Positions 55,218 through 64,000 of a DNA stretch of 64,000 nt are shown piece by piece. The notes under the pieces are model-generated. The model made no database searches. It saw nothing but the letters and a program-made list of their open reading frames with translations, and was not told the origin of the DNA. The stretch's first letter is position 1. Each line of letters starts with the position of its first letter. The stretch is taken from contig NZ_JAIUGV010000006.1 of assembly GCF_020164745.1 (NCBI RefSeq), positions 186,001 to 250,000 on the forward strand, read 5' to 3'. The stretch comes from Mesorhizobium sp. ES1-4. Its GTDB lineage: Bacteria; Pseudomonadota; Alphaproteobacteria; Rhizobiales; Rhizobiaceae. The translations under genes were made by a program, and so were the position numbers.

Positions 55218-55610
55218 CTAATTCACGGTGCGCCTTGTCCCCGGCAGATCGAGCGAGAAGGCGGGGATGGCGATATCGAACGTCTCGCCGCGCTTGTTGC
55301 GCATCGTGTAGCGTCCGACCATGATCCCGGACGGTGTCGAGAGCGGGCAGCCGGACGTGTACTGATAGCTGTCGCCGGGATTGAGTTCCGGCTGGTCGCC
55401 GACAACGCCGGGCCCGCGCACTTCTTCGATCCGGCCGGCACCATCGGTGATGTGCCAGTAGCGCGACAACAGCTGCACGAATTCGTCCGACTGATTGTCG
55501 ATTGTTATCTGATAGCCCCAGACATAGCGGTTCTCCGAGGGATCCGAACGGTCCTCGAGATAGAACGGCCTGACCTGCACTTCGATGTTGCGCGTCACGG
55601 CGCGATACAT
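55218..55610 (-). CDS. apaG: ApaG domain protein
   Basis: The product is 130 residues, the standard length. The start ATG 55610 has GGAG eight bases upstream. The fibronectin-like fold contains [20 protein letters not shown] (about 27-46), [11 protein letters not shown] and [17 protein letters not shown]. ApaG has been linked to cobalt and magnesium efflux phenotypes in enterobacteria, but its activity is not settled. An upstream extension in the same frame is not coding-like. Confidence 0.92.
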   Translation of the reverse strand: MYRAVTRNIEVQVRPFYLEDRSDPSENRYVWGYQITIDNQSDEFVQLLSRYWHITDGAGRIEEVRGPGVVGDQPELNPGDSYQYTSGCPLSTPSGIMVGRYTMRNKRGETFDIAIPAFSLDLPGTRRTVN

Positions 55611-55831
55611 TGAGCGGCTCCAAAACAATCCGATGACTTTCGGCGCTCCCGGCGAGCAGGTCAACGTGCGCGTCTTGTCGCGCCCGACCTTGAACCGCGG
55701 GTGACGGCAAAGAATGTCATTTAAGTGACACATGACAATGGTGGTGTGCGCGAACCGGGCGACTCGGCGCTCTGTCGAACTGTTGAAAACGGCCGCGACG
55801 CGGGCCGCCTTTCCGGAGTGACCAGATCTCG

Positions 55832-56983
55832 ATGGAACTCACCTTCATAGCCGCCTCGCTTTCGACCGCACTCATCCTTTCAAACGCCGTCAGCATTTCG
55901 CTCGCCGCTTCACAGTTGAAACGGCGCACCACGATCGCCCCGCCAGCCGGCAAGTCGCAACCGGTCTCGATCGTCGTCCCGTCGCGCGGCGTCGAGCCGT
56001 TCACGCATGAGACGCTGGAACGTGCCTTCGCGCTCGACTGGCCGCGCTATGAACTGATCTTCTGCGTAGCCCATGCCGACGACCCGGTGGTCAAGCTGAT
56101 CGGCGCGGCCATTGGCCGCTTTCCAAAGATTCCAGCCCGCCTTTTGATCGGCGATGACCGTGTCAGCGCCAATCCCAAGCTCAACAATTGCGTCAAGGGC
56201 TGGGAAGCGGCGCGCCACAACTGGGTCATCCTTGCCGATTCCAACGTCTTGATGCCGAGAGACTATGTCCAGCACATGATGGCGGCATGGCGGCCCGACA
56301 CCGGCCTTGTCTGCTCGACGCCGATCGGCTCGCGACCCGAGGGATTCTGGGCCGAAGTCGAATGCGCCTTCCTCAACACCCTGCAGGCCCGCTGGCAGTA
56401 TGCCGCCGGGGCGCTCGGCCTCGGCTTCGCCCAGGGTAAGAGCATGTTGTGGAACAAGCCGATGCTGGACGCCAATGACGGCATCCGCGCGCTGGCGGCC
56501 GAGATCGCCGAGGACGCCGCCGCGACCAAGCTCGTGAACGGCCTCGGCCTGCGCGTCAATCTCGTTGCAGCACCCTTCGAGCAGCCGCTCGGCCAGCGCA
56601 CGCTTGGCGAGATCTGGTCGCGCCAGGCCCGCTGGGCACGCCTGCGCCGCGTCACCTTCCCGCGGTTCTTCGCGCCCGAAATCCTGACCGGCGCGGCGGT
56701 GCCCCTCGCGCTTGCGCTGGTTGCGGCGGCGAGCGCGGGCGTGAGCCTCTGGGCAACCGCGATTGCCGTATTGTCGGCCTTCTATCTTCCGGAATGCGCG
56801 CTCGCCTTGTTCAACGGCTGGTACCTGTCGCCGCGCATGGTCGCTGCGATGATCGCGCGCGACGTGATGCTCCCCACCATCTGGGCGCGCGGCTGGCTCG
56901 GCGGCCCCGTCGACTGGCGCGGCAACGCCATGACCATCCGCACCAAGGCAGCCGAATTGGAAGAGACGCCCTCTGGCGCCTGA
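55832..56983 (+). CDS. Ceramide glucosyltransferase-like glycosyltransferase (GT21/GT2)
   Basis: The product is 383 residues. An N-terminal membrane helix (about 5-27) is followed by a GT-A domain: [13 protein letters not shown] (about 45-57), the acidic motif [10 protein letters not shown] (about 131-140), and the R-Q-x-R-W motif [11 protein letters not shown] (about 269-279). Two C-terminal membrane segments follow. It resembles bacterial ceramide glucosyltransferases, so it could make glycosphingolipids or other glycolipids. Acceptor unknown. Confidence 0.8.
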   Translation: MELTFIAASLSTALILSNAVSISLAASQLKRRTTIAPPAGKSQPVSIVVPSRGVEPFTHETLERAFALDWPRYELIFCVAHADDPVVKLIGAAIGRFPKIPARLLIGDDRVSANPKLNNCVKGWEAARHNWVILADSNVLMPRDYVQHMMAAWRPDTGLVCSTPIGSRPEGFWAEVECAFLNTLQARWQYAAGALGLGFAQGKSMLWNKPMLDANDGIRALAAEIAEDAAATKLVNGLGLRVNLVAAPFEQPLGQRTLGEIWSRQARWARLRRVTFPRFFAPEILTGAAVPLALALVAAASAGVSLWATAIAVLSAFYLPECALALFNGWYLSPRMVAAMIARDVMLPTIWARGWLGGPVDWRGNAMTIRTKAAELEETPSGA

Positions 56984-57014
56984 GGCGCCGCCGCCGAGGC
57001 TGCCTGGACGAACC

Positions 57015-58205
57015 CTATTTGGTCGCCTTCAGCGCCTGTGCAATGTCTTCCAGCAAGTCGTCGGCGTCCTCCAGGCCGACAGACAGCCTGAGCGTACCAG
57101 GCCCGATGCCAAGTTCGGCGCGTGCCTCGTCGCTCAGGTTCTTGTGCGTCGTCGTTGCCGGATGCGTGATCAGGCTCTTGGCATCGCCGAGGTTGTTCGA
57201 GATCAGCACGATGTCGAGCGCGTTCTGCAGGGCGAAGGCCGCCGGCTTGCCGCCCTTGACATCGAGGCAGATCAGTGTCGAACCGCCCGACATCTGCTTC
57301 TTGACGATATCAGCCTGCGGGTGGTCGGCGCGGCCGGGATAGATGACGCGGGCGATCTGCGGCTGCTCGGCCAGGAAATCGGCGATCTTGCCGGCGCTTT
57401 CCGTCTGCTGGCGCACGCGCAGCGGCAGCGTCTCCAGGCCCTTTAGCAAGGTCCAGGCATTGAACGGTGACAGGCTGGGGCCGGTGTGGCGGAAATAATC
57501 GTGCAGGTTCTCGTCGATCCACTTCTTGTCCGAGAGGATGACGCCGCCCAGACAGCGGCCCTGGCCGTCAATGTGCTTGGTGGCCGAATAGACGACGATG
57601 TGCGCGCCAAGTTGCAACGGCTTCTGCTGCAGCGGCGTGGCGAAGACATTGTCGACGACAAGCCGCGCACCGATCGAATTGGCAAGCGAGGCAACGGCGG
57701 CGATGTCGACGACTTCCAGCGTCGGATTGGTCGGGCTTTCCAGGAAGAACAGCTTGGTGTTCGGCCTGACCGCCTTTTCCCAATTGGCGATATCGGTGCC
57801 GTCGACCAAGGTCGCCTCGATGCCGTAGCGCGGCGCCAGTGTCTCGACCACCCAGCGGCAGGAGCCGAACAGGGCGCGCGCCGCCACGATATGGTCGCCG
57901 GCCTTGACGCTGCACAGAAGGGCCGCCGTCACCGCCGCCATGCCCGACGCCGTGGCGCGCGCGTCTTCGGCACCTTCGAGAGCGCACATGCGCTTTTCGA
58001 ACATGTCGACGGTCGGGTTGGCGTAGCGCGAATAGATGAAGCCCGGCTCTTCGCCCTTGAAACGGGCTTCCGCCGCCTGGGCGGTCTTGTAGACATAGCC
58101 CTGCGTCAGATACATCGCCTCGGAGGTTTCGCCGAAGCCGGAACGCAAGGTTCCTCCATGTACGAGTGCGGTTTGAGGCTTCCAGTTGCGCGTCTTGCTC
58201 GTCAT
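57015..58205 (-). CDS. metZ: O-succinylhomoserine sulfhydrylase
   Basis: The product is 396 residues, a Cys/Met metabolism PLP-dependent enzyme. It makes homocysteine directly from O-succinylhomoserine and sulfide. The PLP lysine is in VYSATKHIDGQGRCLGG (Lys at about 211), the tyrosine in IYSRYANPTVDMFEKR (about 64-79), and LGDAKSLITHPATTTHK is typical of the gamma-family. The name depends on the SAM-II riboswitch ahead of it and family similarity. Confidence 0.92.
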   Translation of the reverse strand: MTSKTRNWKPQTALVHGGTLRSGFGETSEAMYLTQGYVYKTAQAAEARFKGEEPGFIYSRYANPTVDMFEKRMCALEGAEDARATASGMAAVTAALLCSVKAGDHIVAARALFGSCRWVVETLAPRYGIEATLVDGTDIANWEKAVRPNTKLFFLESPTNPTLEVVDIAAVASLANSIGARLVVDNVFATPLQQKPLQLGAHIVVYSATKHIDGQGRCLGGVILSDKKWIDENLHDYFRHTGPSLSPFNAWTLLKGLETLPLRVRQQTESAGKIADFLAEQPQIARVIYPGRADHPQADIVKKQMSGGSTLICLDVKGGKPAAFALQNALDIVLISNNLGDAKSLITHPATTTHKNLSDEARAELGIGPGTLRLSVGLEDADDLLEDIAQALKATK

Positions 58206-58220
58206 CGTCCTATCCAAACA

Positions 58221-58254
58221 CAAAAAAACCGGCCGCGAAAAGTCGCAACCGGTC
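58221..58254 (-). terminator. Expression-platform terminator of the SAM-II riboswitch
   Basis: On the minus strand ACCGGTTGCGA and TCGCGGCCGGT form a hairpin with a short loop, followed by TTTTTTTG. It lies between the aptamer and the metZ start. When the aptamer is bound to SAM the terminator can form. Confidence 0.85.
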
Positions 58255-58274
58255 CATACGGCCTTGCGGCCCGA

Positions 58275-58331
58275 CGGTCCTTTAGCGACTTGTTTAACGT
58301 GGCTGCAAGCCGACCGGCCAAATCACCACGG
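58275..58331 (-). promoter_or_regulatory. SAM-II riboswitch (metA type)
   Basis: On the minus strand the conserved blocks are in order: GTGGTGATTTGGCC, GGCTTGCAGCCACGTTAAAC and AAGTCGCTAAAGGACC. They match the SAM-II pseudoknot aptamer of alphaproteobacteria. It lies 70 bases before the metZ start, and a terminator follows. Confidence 0.93.
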
Positions 58332-58340
58332 GATAACGAC

Positions 58341-58369
58341 CCTTTAGACCCGCGCCACGCTTGCGTCAA
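58341..58369 (-). promoter_or_regulatory. Possible metZ promoter
   Basis: On the minus strand TTGACG (58369-58364) is 17 bases from TAAAGG (58346-58341). Transcription starting just downstream would include the whole riboswitch. The -10 is weak. Confidence 0.45.
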
Positions 58370-58417
58370 TTGGCGGCTTGATTAAGAGGTTTGTACCAAC
58401 GGCCCAGGAGCGGAGCT

Positions 58418-59509
58418 TTGCGGCAGACAGGCATCCTTCCCGATCAGGACATCTCGGCGCTGTTCCAGTCCGGCGCGCTGAAGTCGCCGCGTGCGCTCGA
58501 CGCGGATCAGATCCAGCCGGCGAGCCTCGATCTCAGATTGGGTGAGAAGGCCTGGCGGGTGCGCGCTTCGTTCCTGCCCGGTCCCAACCACAAGGTCTCG
58601 GAAAAGCTCGATCGGCTGCAACTGCACGAGATCAATCTGAGCGAAGGCGCGGTTCTTGAAACCGGCTGCGTCTATATCGTGCCGCTGCTCGAAAGCCTGG
58701 CCCTGCCGGCTGATATTTCGGCCTCGGCCAATCCCAAGAGCTCGACCGGGCGCCTCGACATCTTTACCCGCGTCATGACCGACCGTGGCCACGAGTTCGA
58801 CAAGATCGCCGCTGGCTATCACGGTCCGCTCTATCTCGAAGTCAGCCCGCGCACCTTCCCGATCATTGCGCGCACCGGTTCGCGCCTGTCTCAAATCCGC
58901 TTTCGTACCGGCAACGCGCTGCTTTCGGAAGCCGAACTGCACGAGTTGCACCGTGCCGAGATGCTGGTCGCCACCGATCCGCCGAACATTTCGGGCGGCG
59001 GCATCGCGCTGTCCATCGATCTCAACGGCGACAGTGACGGGCTGGTCGGCTATCGCGGCAAGCACCACACGGGGCTGGTCGATGTCGACAAGCGTGCGGC
59101 CCAGGATGTCCTCGACTTCTGGGAGCCGATCCACAAGAGCGGCGCCGGCGAACTGGTGCTCGATCCCGACGAATTCTACATCCTGGTCAGCCAGGAGGCG
59201 GTGCATGTGCCGCCGCTCTACGCCGCCGAGATGACGCCGTTCGATCCGCTTGTCGGCGAGTTCCGCGTCCACTATGCCGGCTTCTTCGATCCGGGGTTCG
59301 GCCATTCGGCCGCCGGCGGAACCGGCAGCCGAGCGGTGCTCGAAGTGCGCAGCCACGAAGTGCCCTTCATCCTCGACCATGGCCAGATCGTCGGCCGGCT
59401 GGTCTACGAGCACATGCTGAAGCGGCCGCAGGCGCTTTACGGGACCGACCTCGGCTCGAACTATCAGGCGCAGGGCCTGAAGTTGTCGAAGCATTTTCGC
59501 CCGCGCTGA
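58418..59509 (+). CDS. dcd: 2'-deoxycytidine 5'-triphosphate deaminase, long form
   Basis: The product is 363 residues from a TTG at 58418, preceded by GGAG. It has two dUTPase-like domains in tandem (about 15-185 and 190-360), so it is about twice the size of the usual dCTP deaminase. Visible parts include SLDLRLGEKAWRVRASF, SANPKSSTGRLDIFTRVMTD and IRFRTGNALL. The family makes dUTP from dCTP in dTTP synthesis. The start is not certain. Confidence 0.87.
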   Translation: MRQTGILPDQDISALFQSGALKSPRALDADQIQPASLDLRLGEKAWRVRASFLPGPNHKVSEKLDRLQLHEINLSEGAVLETGCVYIVPLLESLALPADISASANPKSSTGRLDIFTRVMTDRGHEFDKIAAGYHGPLYLEVSPRTFPIIARTGSRLSQIRFRTGNALLSEAELHELHRAEMLVATDPPNISGGGIALSIDLNGDSDGLVGYRGKHHTGLVDVDKRAAQDVLDFWEPIHKSGAGELVLDPDEFYILVSQEAVHVPPLYAAEMTPFDPLVGEFRVHYAGFFDPGFGHSAAGGTGSRAVLEVRSHEVPFILDHGQIVGRLVYEHMLKRPQALYGTDLGSNYQAQGLKLSKHFRPR

Positions 59510-59515
59510 GATCGA

Positions 59516-59536
59516 ATCTCCCCCCGCAGGGGAGAT
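59516..59536. terminator. Hairpin between dcd and gguC
   Basis: ATCTCCCC (59516-59523) and GGGGAGAT (59529-59536) pair with a five-base loop, seven bases beyond the dcd stop and 15 before the gguC stop. No long T run follows, so it is only a possible terminator. Confidence 0.45.
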
Positions 59537-59551
59537 CACGCGATCATGACG

Positions 59552-60544
59552 TCACAGCGCCTTCACCACCACCTTCACCGGCTTCTCGATCTCGAGCGGG
59601 TTGCGCAGCGGCAGCCCGAAATCCCCGGCCTCGATCTCGAAGACGTCGCCGGCTTCGGTCTTGACGCCGTCGGCGAAGGATAGCGTCGCGGTCCCGAACA
59701 TATGCACATGTACATCGCCCGGCTGGCGGAACGCCGAATATTTGAAGTGATGATGTTCGAGATTGGCGATGGTGTGGGACATGTTGGCCTCTCCCGACAG
59801 GAACGGCTTTTCCCACAGCGTCTTGCCGTCGCGCACGATGCGCGACGTGCCGCGGATGTCGGAAGGCAGGTCGCCGATCAGGATTTCGGGCCCGAACGAG
59901 GCGTTGCGCAGCTTGGAATGGGCGAGGAAGAGATAATTCACGCGCTCCGTCACATGGTCGGAAAACTCGTTCGACAGCGTGAAGCCGACGCGGAAAGGCG
60001 CGCCGTCGTCGCCGATGACATAGATGCCGGCCACCTCGGGTTCCTCGCCGGCATCCTTGGCGAAGGCCGGTGACAGGAGCGCGGCACCTGGCGCCACGGC
60101 CATCGTGCCGTTGCCTTTGTAGAACCATTCCGGTTGCACGCCGACCTGGCCTTTCGCCGGCTTGCCGCCCTCCAGCCCCATGCGGAACATCTTCATGGAA
60201 TCGGTGAGCTGCTCCTCGCCGTCGGTGCTGAGTTTCTTGTGCATGGAATCGCGTGTCGCCGCCGAGCCGAGATGCGTCAGGCCCGTGCCCGTGAGATGCA
60301 GGTGCGCAGGATCGGGGTGATTGATCGGGGACAGGAGCCGCCCCTTCTTGTAGGCCGCGTCGAGATCGACTGTCTCGCCGAGCCCCTTGCGCTCGATGAG
60401 GGTGGCAAGGCCGACGCCGGTGCGGGCAGCCTCCATCGCCAGTGAATAGACACTGCGCGCCCCGTTGATGATCCGGGTCTTGCCGCCGCTGCGGGCAACG
60501 ACACGGATGGTCTCGGCGTCGTCGAGAATCTGCGAGATCAGCAT
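59552..60544 (-). CDS. gguC: GguC protein (fumarylacetoacetate hydrolase-like)
   Basis: The product is 330 residues, starting at an ATG with AGAGGA upstream. It shows the fumarylacetoacetate-hydrolase fold: YKGNGTMAVAPGAALLSPAF (about 147-166), GIYVIGDDGAPFRVGFTLSN (about 177-196). It is the third gene of the gguABC set, first described in Agrobacterium, and lies 200 bases after gguB. The family includes 2-keto-3-deoxy sugar acid dehydratases, so it may act on arabinonate-type intermediates. Function not proven. Confidence 0.88.
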   Translation of the reverse strand: MLISQILDDAETIRVVARSGGKTRIINGARSVYSLAMEAARTGVGLATLIERKGLGETVDLDAAYKKGRLLSPINHPDPAHLHLTGTGLTHLGSAATRDSMHKKLSTDGEEQLTDSMKMFRMGLEGGKPAKGQVGVQPEWFYKGNGTMAVAPGAALLSPAFAKDAGEEPEVAGIYVIGDDGAPFRVGFTLSNEFSDHVTERVNYLFLAHSKLRNASFGPEILIGDLPSDIRGTSRIVRDGKTLWEKPFLSGEANMSHTIANLEHHHFKYSAFRQPGDVHVHMFGTATLSFADGVKTEAGDVFEIEAGDFGLPLRNPLEIEKPVKVVVKAL

Positions 60545-60744
60545 GATCAATCCTCTCTCATTCATCTGTGTCCGGCTGCCAACGGGCCAACCCCAGCCGG
60601 CGCGGCGCGGGAACACGCCACGGTTGAAACGCTTCGTCCGGATTGCGTTCGCGAGCCTGGTCCTTCCCCCGGACTTCTTGGCGCCGGCGGGCTGCCGCAG
60701 CTTCGCGATCTAGAACCCGTATGCCTCCTAGTCCTCGCCCGGCC

Positions 60745-62031
60745 TTAAGCCTTGTTCTTGTTGTAGACGTCGAAGATGACGGCGCCGAGCAGCACCAGCC
60801 CCTTGACCACCTGCTGCCAGTCGACATTGACGCCCATGATCGACATGCCGTTGTTCATCACGCCCATGATGAAGCCGCCGACCACGGCGCCGATGACCTG
60901 GCCGACGCCGCCCATCGCCGAGGCGCCGCCGATGAAGACGGCGGCGATGACGTCGAGCTCGCTGCCGAGGCCCGCCGCCGGCACGGCCTGGCCGAGGCGG
61001 GCAGCGATGATCAGGCCGCCGAGCGCCGACAGGACGCCCATATTGACGAACACCAGAAGCGTCAGCCGCTCGGTGTTGATGCCCGACAGCTGCGCCGCCT
61101 TGGGATTGCCGCCCATTGCGTAGATGCGGCGGCCGACGGTCATGCGCTTGGTGACGAAGACGAACAGCGAGATCAGCACGCCCATGACGAGCAGCACCAC
61201 CGGCAGGCCCCTGTAGCTGGCGAATTCATAGACCAGGAACAGCGCCAGCGCGCTGGCGACCAGCGTCTTGATCACGAACAGGGTGAAGGGTTCGGCCTCA
61301 TAGCCATGGCGCTCGCGCTTGCGCCGGGTGCGGAGCCCGAAATAGGCATAGGCCAGCACGGCGACCAGGCCGAGCACGACCGTCGTCATGTGCAACGTCA
61401 GGCCGCTGCCCAGGATGGTCTTGCCGGCCGCGTTCACCGTCGGCGGGATCAGCGTCAGCGGGCCGATGACATCCGGGATGAAGCCGGAGCTCAGCGCCTT
61501 GAAGTCGTCCGGAAGCGGCCCTACCGAGGACCCGCCGCCCAGCAGCGCCTGGCAGATGCCGCGGAAGATCAGCATGCCCGCCAGCGTGACGATAAAACTC
61601 GGTATCCGGTGATAGGCGATCCAATAGCCTTGCGCCGCGCCGATCAGGCCGCCCACGATGAGGCAGACAATCGAAACCACCAGCGGATTGCTGAGCGGTC
61701 CAAGCTGCCAGATCACCATCATGTTTGCCGCCAGCGCGCCGATGAAGCCGGCGACCGATCCGACGCTGAGGTCAATATAGCCGGAAACGATGACCAGCAG
61801 CATGCCCAGCGCCATCACGATGATGAACGAGTTCTGCTGTACCAGGTTGCTGAGGTTGACCGGCTTGAACAGCGTACCCGACGTGGTGAACTGGAAGAAC
61901 AGCATGATGACGATCAGCGCGATAATCAGACCGTATTCGCGCAGGTTCGTCGTCAGTGCCGAGACGGCGATGCGTGGACGTTGTTCTTCCGCGACGTTGC
62001 CCTGCGGGGCGGGTGCGCTTTCGGTGCTCAT
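60745..62031 (-). CDS. gguB: Sugar ABC transporter permease GguB (MmsB-like)
   Basis: The product is 428 residues with about ten to twelve membrane helices. The conserved permease segment is [20 protein letters not shown] (about 84-103) and [20 protein letters not shown] (about 360-379). It is longer than the usual 330 residues because of a charged segment in the middle (about 230-245, [15 protein letters not shown]). The start overlaps the gguA stop (ATGA). It would import multiple sugars with ChvE and GguA. Confidence 0.94.
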   Translation of the reverse strand: MSTESAPAPQGNVAEEQRPRIAVSALTTNLREYGLIIALIVIMLFFQFTTSGTLFKPVNLSNLVQQNSFIIVMALGMLLVIVSGYIDLSVGSVAGFIGALAANMMVIWQLGPLSNPLVVSIVCLIVGGLIGAAQGYWIAYHRIPSFIVTLAGMLIFRGICQALLGGGSSVGPLPDDFKALSSGFIPDVIGPLTLIPPTVNAAGKTILGSGLTLHMTTVVLGLVAVLAYAYFGLRTRRKRERHGYEAEPFTLFVIKTLVASALALFLVYEFASYRGLPVVLLVMGVLISLFVFVTKRMTVGRRIYAMGGNPKAAQLSGINTERLTLLVFVNMGVLSALGGLIIAARLGQAVPAAGLGSELDVIAAVFIGGASAMGGVGQVIGAVVGGFIMGVMNNGMSIMGVNVDWQQVVKGLVLLGAVIFDVYNKNKA

Positions 62032-63560
62032 GCTGCTTTTCCTTCTCCCCGAACGATGGCGCGCATTATTTTTTCCTGGCTCGCGTCAGCCGCCGGCATT
62101 TCGCCCACCATGCGCCCTTCGTTCATGACATAGATACGGTCGGTGATGCCGAGCAATTCCGGCATTTCCGACGAGATCACCACGATGGCCTTACCCTCGG
62201 CGGCGAGCCGCGCGATGATCGTGTAGATCTCGTACTTGGCGCCGACATCGATGCCGCGCGTCGGCTCGTCGAGGATCAGCACTTCAGGGTCGGCGAACAG
62301 CCATTTCGACAGCACCACCTTCTGCTGGTTGCCGCCCGAAAGATTGCCGGTCATCTGGTAGACGCTCGAAGCGCGGATATTGGTCTTCTTACGATAGTCG
62401 TTGGCAACGGCGAGCTCGCGCAGGTCGTCGATCACGCTGTGGCGCGATACGCCGCCGAGATTGGCCAGCGTGATGTTGTGCTTGATATGATCGATGAGGT
62501 TGAGACCATAGGTCTTGCGGTCCTCGGTCACGTAGGCGATGCCGTGCTGGACCGCCTTGCTCACCGAGGAGACATCGACCGGCTTGCCCTTGAGCAGCAC
62601 CTCGCCGGTGATGCGGCGGCCATAGGAGCGGCCGAACAGGCTCATGGCGAATTCGGTTCGGCCGGCTCCCATCAGCCCGGCAATGCCGACCACCTCGCCC
62701 TTGCGCACGTTGATGTCGATACCCTTGATCACCTGCCGCTCGGCATGGATCGGGTGATAGACCGACCAGTTCTTCACTTCGAACACGACCTCGCCGATGG
62801 CGGGCTCGCGCGGCGGATAGCGGTCGTCGAGCGAGCGGCCGACCATCGACGTGATGATGCGGTCCTCTGAAATGTCCCGCCTGGCCAGCGTCTCGATGGT
62901 GCGCCCGTCGCGGATGACGGTAACCTTGTCGGCGACCCGGTTCACCTCGTTGAGCTTATGCGAGATAAGGATCGAGGTCATGCCTTGCCGCTTGAATTCG
63001 AGCAGCAGGTCGAGCAGCGCCTGGCTGTCCTTTTCACTGAGCGACGCGGTCGGCTCGTCGAGGATCAGCAGCTTGACTTCCTTGCTCAGCGCCTTGGCGA
63101 TCTCGACCAGCTGCTGCTTGCCGACGCCGATATTGGTGATCAGCGTCTTGGGGTCCTCCCTGAGGCCCACCTTCTTCAGCAGGGCGCTGGTGCGCGCCTC
63201 GTTCTCGTCCCAGTCGATCACGCCGTATCTGGCGTGTTCGTTGCCGAGGAAGATGTTTTCGGCAATCGACAGCATCGGCACCAGGGCGAGCTCCTGGTGG
63301 ATGATGACGATGCCCTTGTGTTCGCTGTCATGGATGCCTTTGAAATGGCATTCCTGGCCCTGAAAAATGATCTGGCCGTCATAGGTGCCCGCGGGATAGA
63401 CGCCCGACAGGACTTTCATCAGTGTCGACTTGCCGGCGCCGTTCTCGCCGACCACGGCGTGGATATCGCCTTCCTCTACGCTGAGGTTGACGTTCGACAG
63501 CGCCTTCACGCCGGGGAACGTCTTGGTGATGTCGCGCATCTCCAAAATCGTCGAGGTCAT
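62028..63560 (-). CDS. gguA: Multiple sugar ABC transporter ATP-binding protein GguA
   Basis: The product is 510 residues with two ABC domains. The first has Walker [17 protein letters not shown] (about 39-54), signature [13 protein letters not shown] and Walker [10 protein letters not shown]. The second (about 255-500) has [32 protein letters not shown] and EVLILDEPT. The start ATG 63560 has GGAGGAG about ten bases upstream. The gene overlaps gguB by four bases. Confidence 0.95.
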   Translation of the reverse strand: MTSTILEMRDITKTFPGVKALSNVNLSVEEGDIHAVVGENGAGKSTLMKVLSGVYPAGTYDGQIIFQGQECHFKGIHDSEHKGIVIIHQELALVPMLSIAENIFLGNEHARYGVIDWDENEARTSALLKKVGLREDPKTLITNIGVGKQQLVEIAKALSKEVKLLILDEPTASLSEKDSQALLDLLLEFKRQGMTSILISHKLNEVNRVADKVTVIRDGRTIETLARRDISEDRIITSMVGRSLDDRYPPREPAIGEVVFEVKNWSVYHPIHAERQVIKGIDINVRKGEVVGIAGLMGAGRTEFAMSLFGRSYGRRITGEVLLKGKPVDVSSVSKAVQHGIAYVTEDRKTYGLNLIDHIKHNITLANLGGVSRHSVIDDLRELAVANDYRKKTNIRASSVYQMTGNLSGGNQQKVVLSKWLFADPEVLILDEPTRGIDVGAKYEIYTIIARLAAEGKAIVVISSEMPELLGITDRIYVMNEGRMVGEMPAADASQEKIMRAIVRGEGKAA

Positions 63561-63610
63561 CAGGGCAAGCTCCTCCGAGGCCGGCAGAAACAATACCGGG
63601 GTCGCTTGTG

Positions 63611-63646
63611 AACGAAAAGGGGCCCTGCGTTGCGCAGGACCCCTGA
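63611..63646 (-). terminator. Hairpin between chvE and gguA
   Basis: On the minus strand GGGGTCCTGCG and CGCAGGGCCCC pair with one G-T and are followed by TTTTCGTT. It lies just after the chvE stop, so it may give the binding protein more transcript than the transporter. Confidence 0.75.
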
Positions 63647-63660
63647 CTCTGTAACCGGAA

Positions 63661-64000
63661 TTACTTCAGGTCTTCGGCCTTGATGTAGCCGGAGTCGACG
63701 ACCAACTTCTGGTAGTTCGACTTGTCGACTTCATGCGGCGTCAACAGGATCGAGGGGACGACCTTGACGTCGTTGTTGTAGGTCTTTTCATCGAGGCCTT
63801 CCGGCTTGCCGCCCGAGAGCACCTTGTCGACCAGTTGCACCGTGGCCTTGGCGAGTTCGCGGGTGTCCTTGAACACGGTCGAATACTGCTCGCCCGAGAT
63901 GATCAGCTTGACCGAGGCGGTCTCGGCATCCTGGCCGGTCACGATCGGCCAGGGCTGAGCGGCCGTGCCGTAGCCGACCGCGCGCAGCGATGCGGTGATG
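63661..64000 (-). CDS. chvE: Periplasmic multiple sugar-binding protein ChvE (C-terminal fragment, cut by window edge)
   Basis: The last 112 residues are inside the window. They contain [39 protein letters not shown] and the end [11 protein letters not shown], as in ChvE-type proteins. ChvE binds glucose, galactose, arabinose and others and delivers them to GguAB. In Agrobacterium it also works with VirA. The signal peptide lies outside the window. Confidence 0.92.
   Translation of the reverse strand, partial: ITASLRAVGYGTAAQPWPIVTGQDAETASVKLIISGEQYSTVFKDTRELAKATVQLVDKVLSGGKPEGLDEKTYNNDVKVVPSILLTPHEVDKSNYQKLVVDSGYIKAEDLK

Overview
The window looks like a chromosomal segment of a high-GC alphaproteobacterium of the order Hyphomicrobiales (Rhizobiales), most probably Mesorhizobium or a close relative. 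The supporting markers are a GcrA regulator, a SAM-II riboswitch ahead of metZ, a class I lysyl-tRNA synthetase, a chvE-gguA-gguB-gguC sugar locus, a luxR-luxI-crotonase quorum-sensing locus, and an intergenic palindromic mosaic element of the rhizobial RIME type. The genus call is inference. I see no insertion sequence, prophage, CRISPR array, rRNA or tRNA gene.

Layout. Positions 1-11724 hold a nearly complete Tad/Flp pilus locus: TadE-like pseudopilins and a CpaC-N-like protein on the minus strand, the Flp pilin, cpaA, then cpaBCDEF-tadBC as one tight operon, and a tadD-like lipoprotein facing it. 11851-17845 carries a leucyl aminopeptidase, a MarR-like regulator, an NlpC/P60 hydrolase and the helicase-PdeM pair of the ligase-associated DNA repair module. 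17849-26771 is a sulfur/redox block: a cytoplasmic-type molybdopterin oxidoreductase with Fe-S and membrane subunits (SoeABC/DmsABC-like), a divergent LysR regulator, an Hsp70-like YegD protein, and a TIGR02186-type membrane protein coupled to a TauE/SafE permease. 26964-30989 is a very large PodJ-like polarity protein.

31444-39217 is a beta-oxidation regulon: a MerR regulator, two acyl-CoA dehydrogenases, a thiolase, a FadB-type multifunctional enzyme and a thioesterase. A perfect 14-bp-arm palindrome lies in front of the operon and a related half-conserved site lies in front of the regulator gene. 39340-43985 carries an S24 repressor-like protein, a nuclease-like protein, lysK, a TerB-like protein and a solute-binding protein. 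44227-46440 is the quorum-sensing locus. 46554-50890 has ppk2, phoR, phoU and corA, a phosphate/polyphosphate/metal group.

50996-55610 has gcrA, argD-argF, hslO and apaG. 55832-59509 has a GT21-like glycosyltransferase, metZ under a SAM-II riboswitch with a visible terminator, and a long-form dcd. 59552-64000 is gguC-gguB-gguA-chvE on the minus strand, with chvE cut by the window edge.

Most genes are ordinary core or conserved accessory functions. The most notable signals are regulatory: the SAM-II/terminator pair, the MerR operators, a GANTC cluster upstream of gcrA, a terminator hairpin nested in a 26-codon leader reading frame that overlaps the argD start, and two independent tandem duplications that copy a gene's stop codon.
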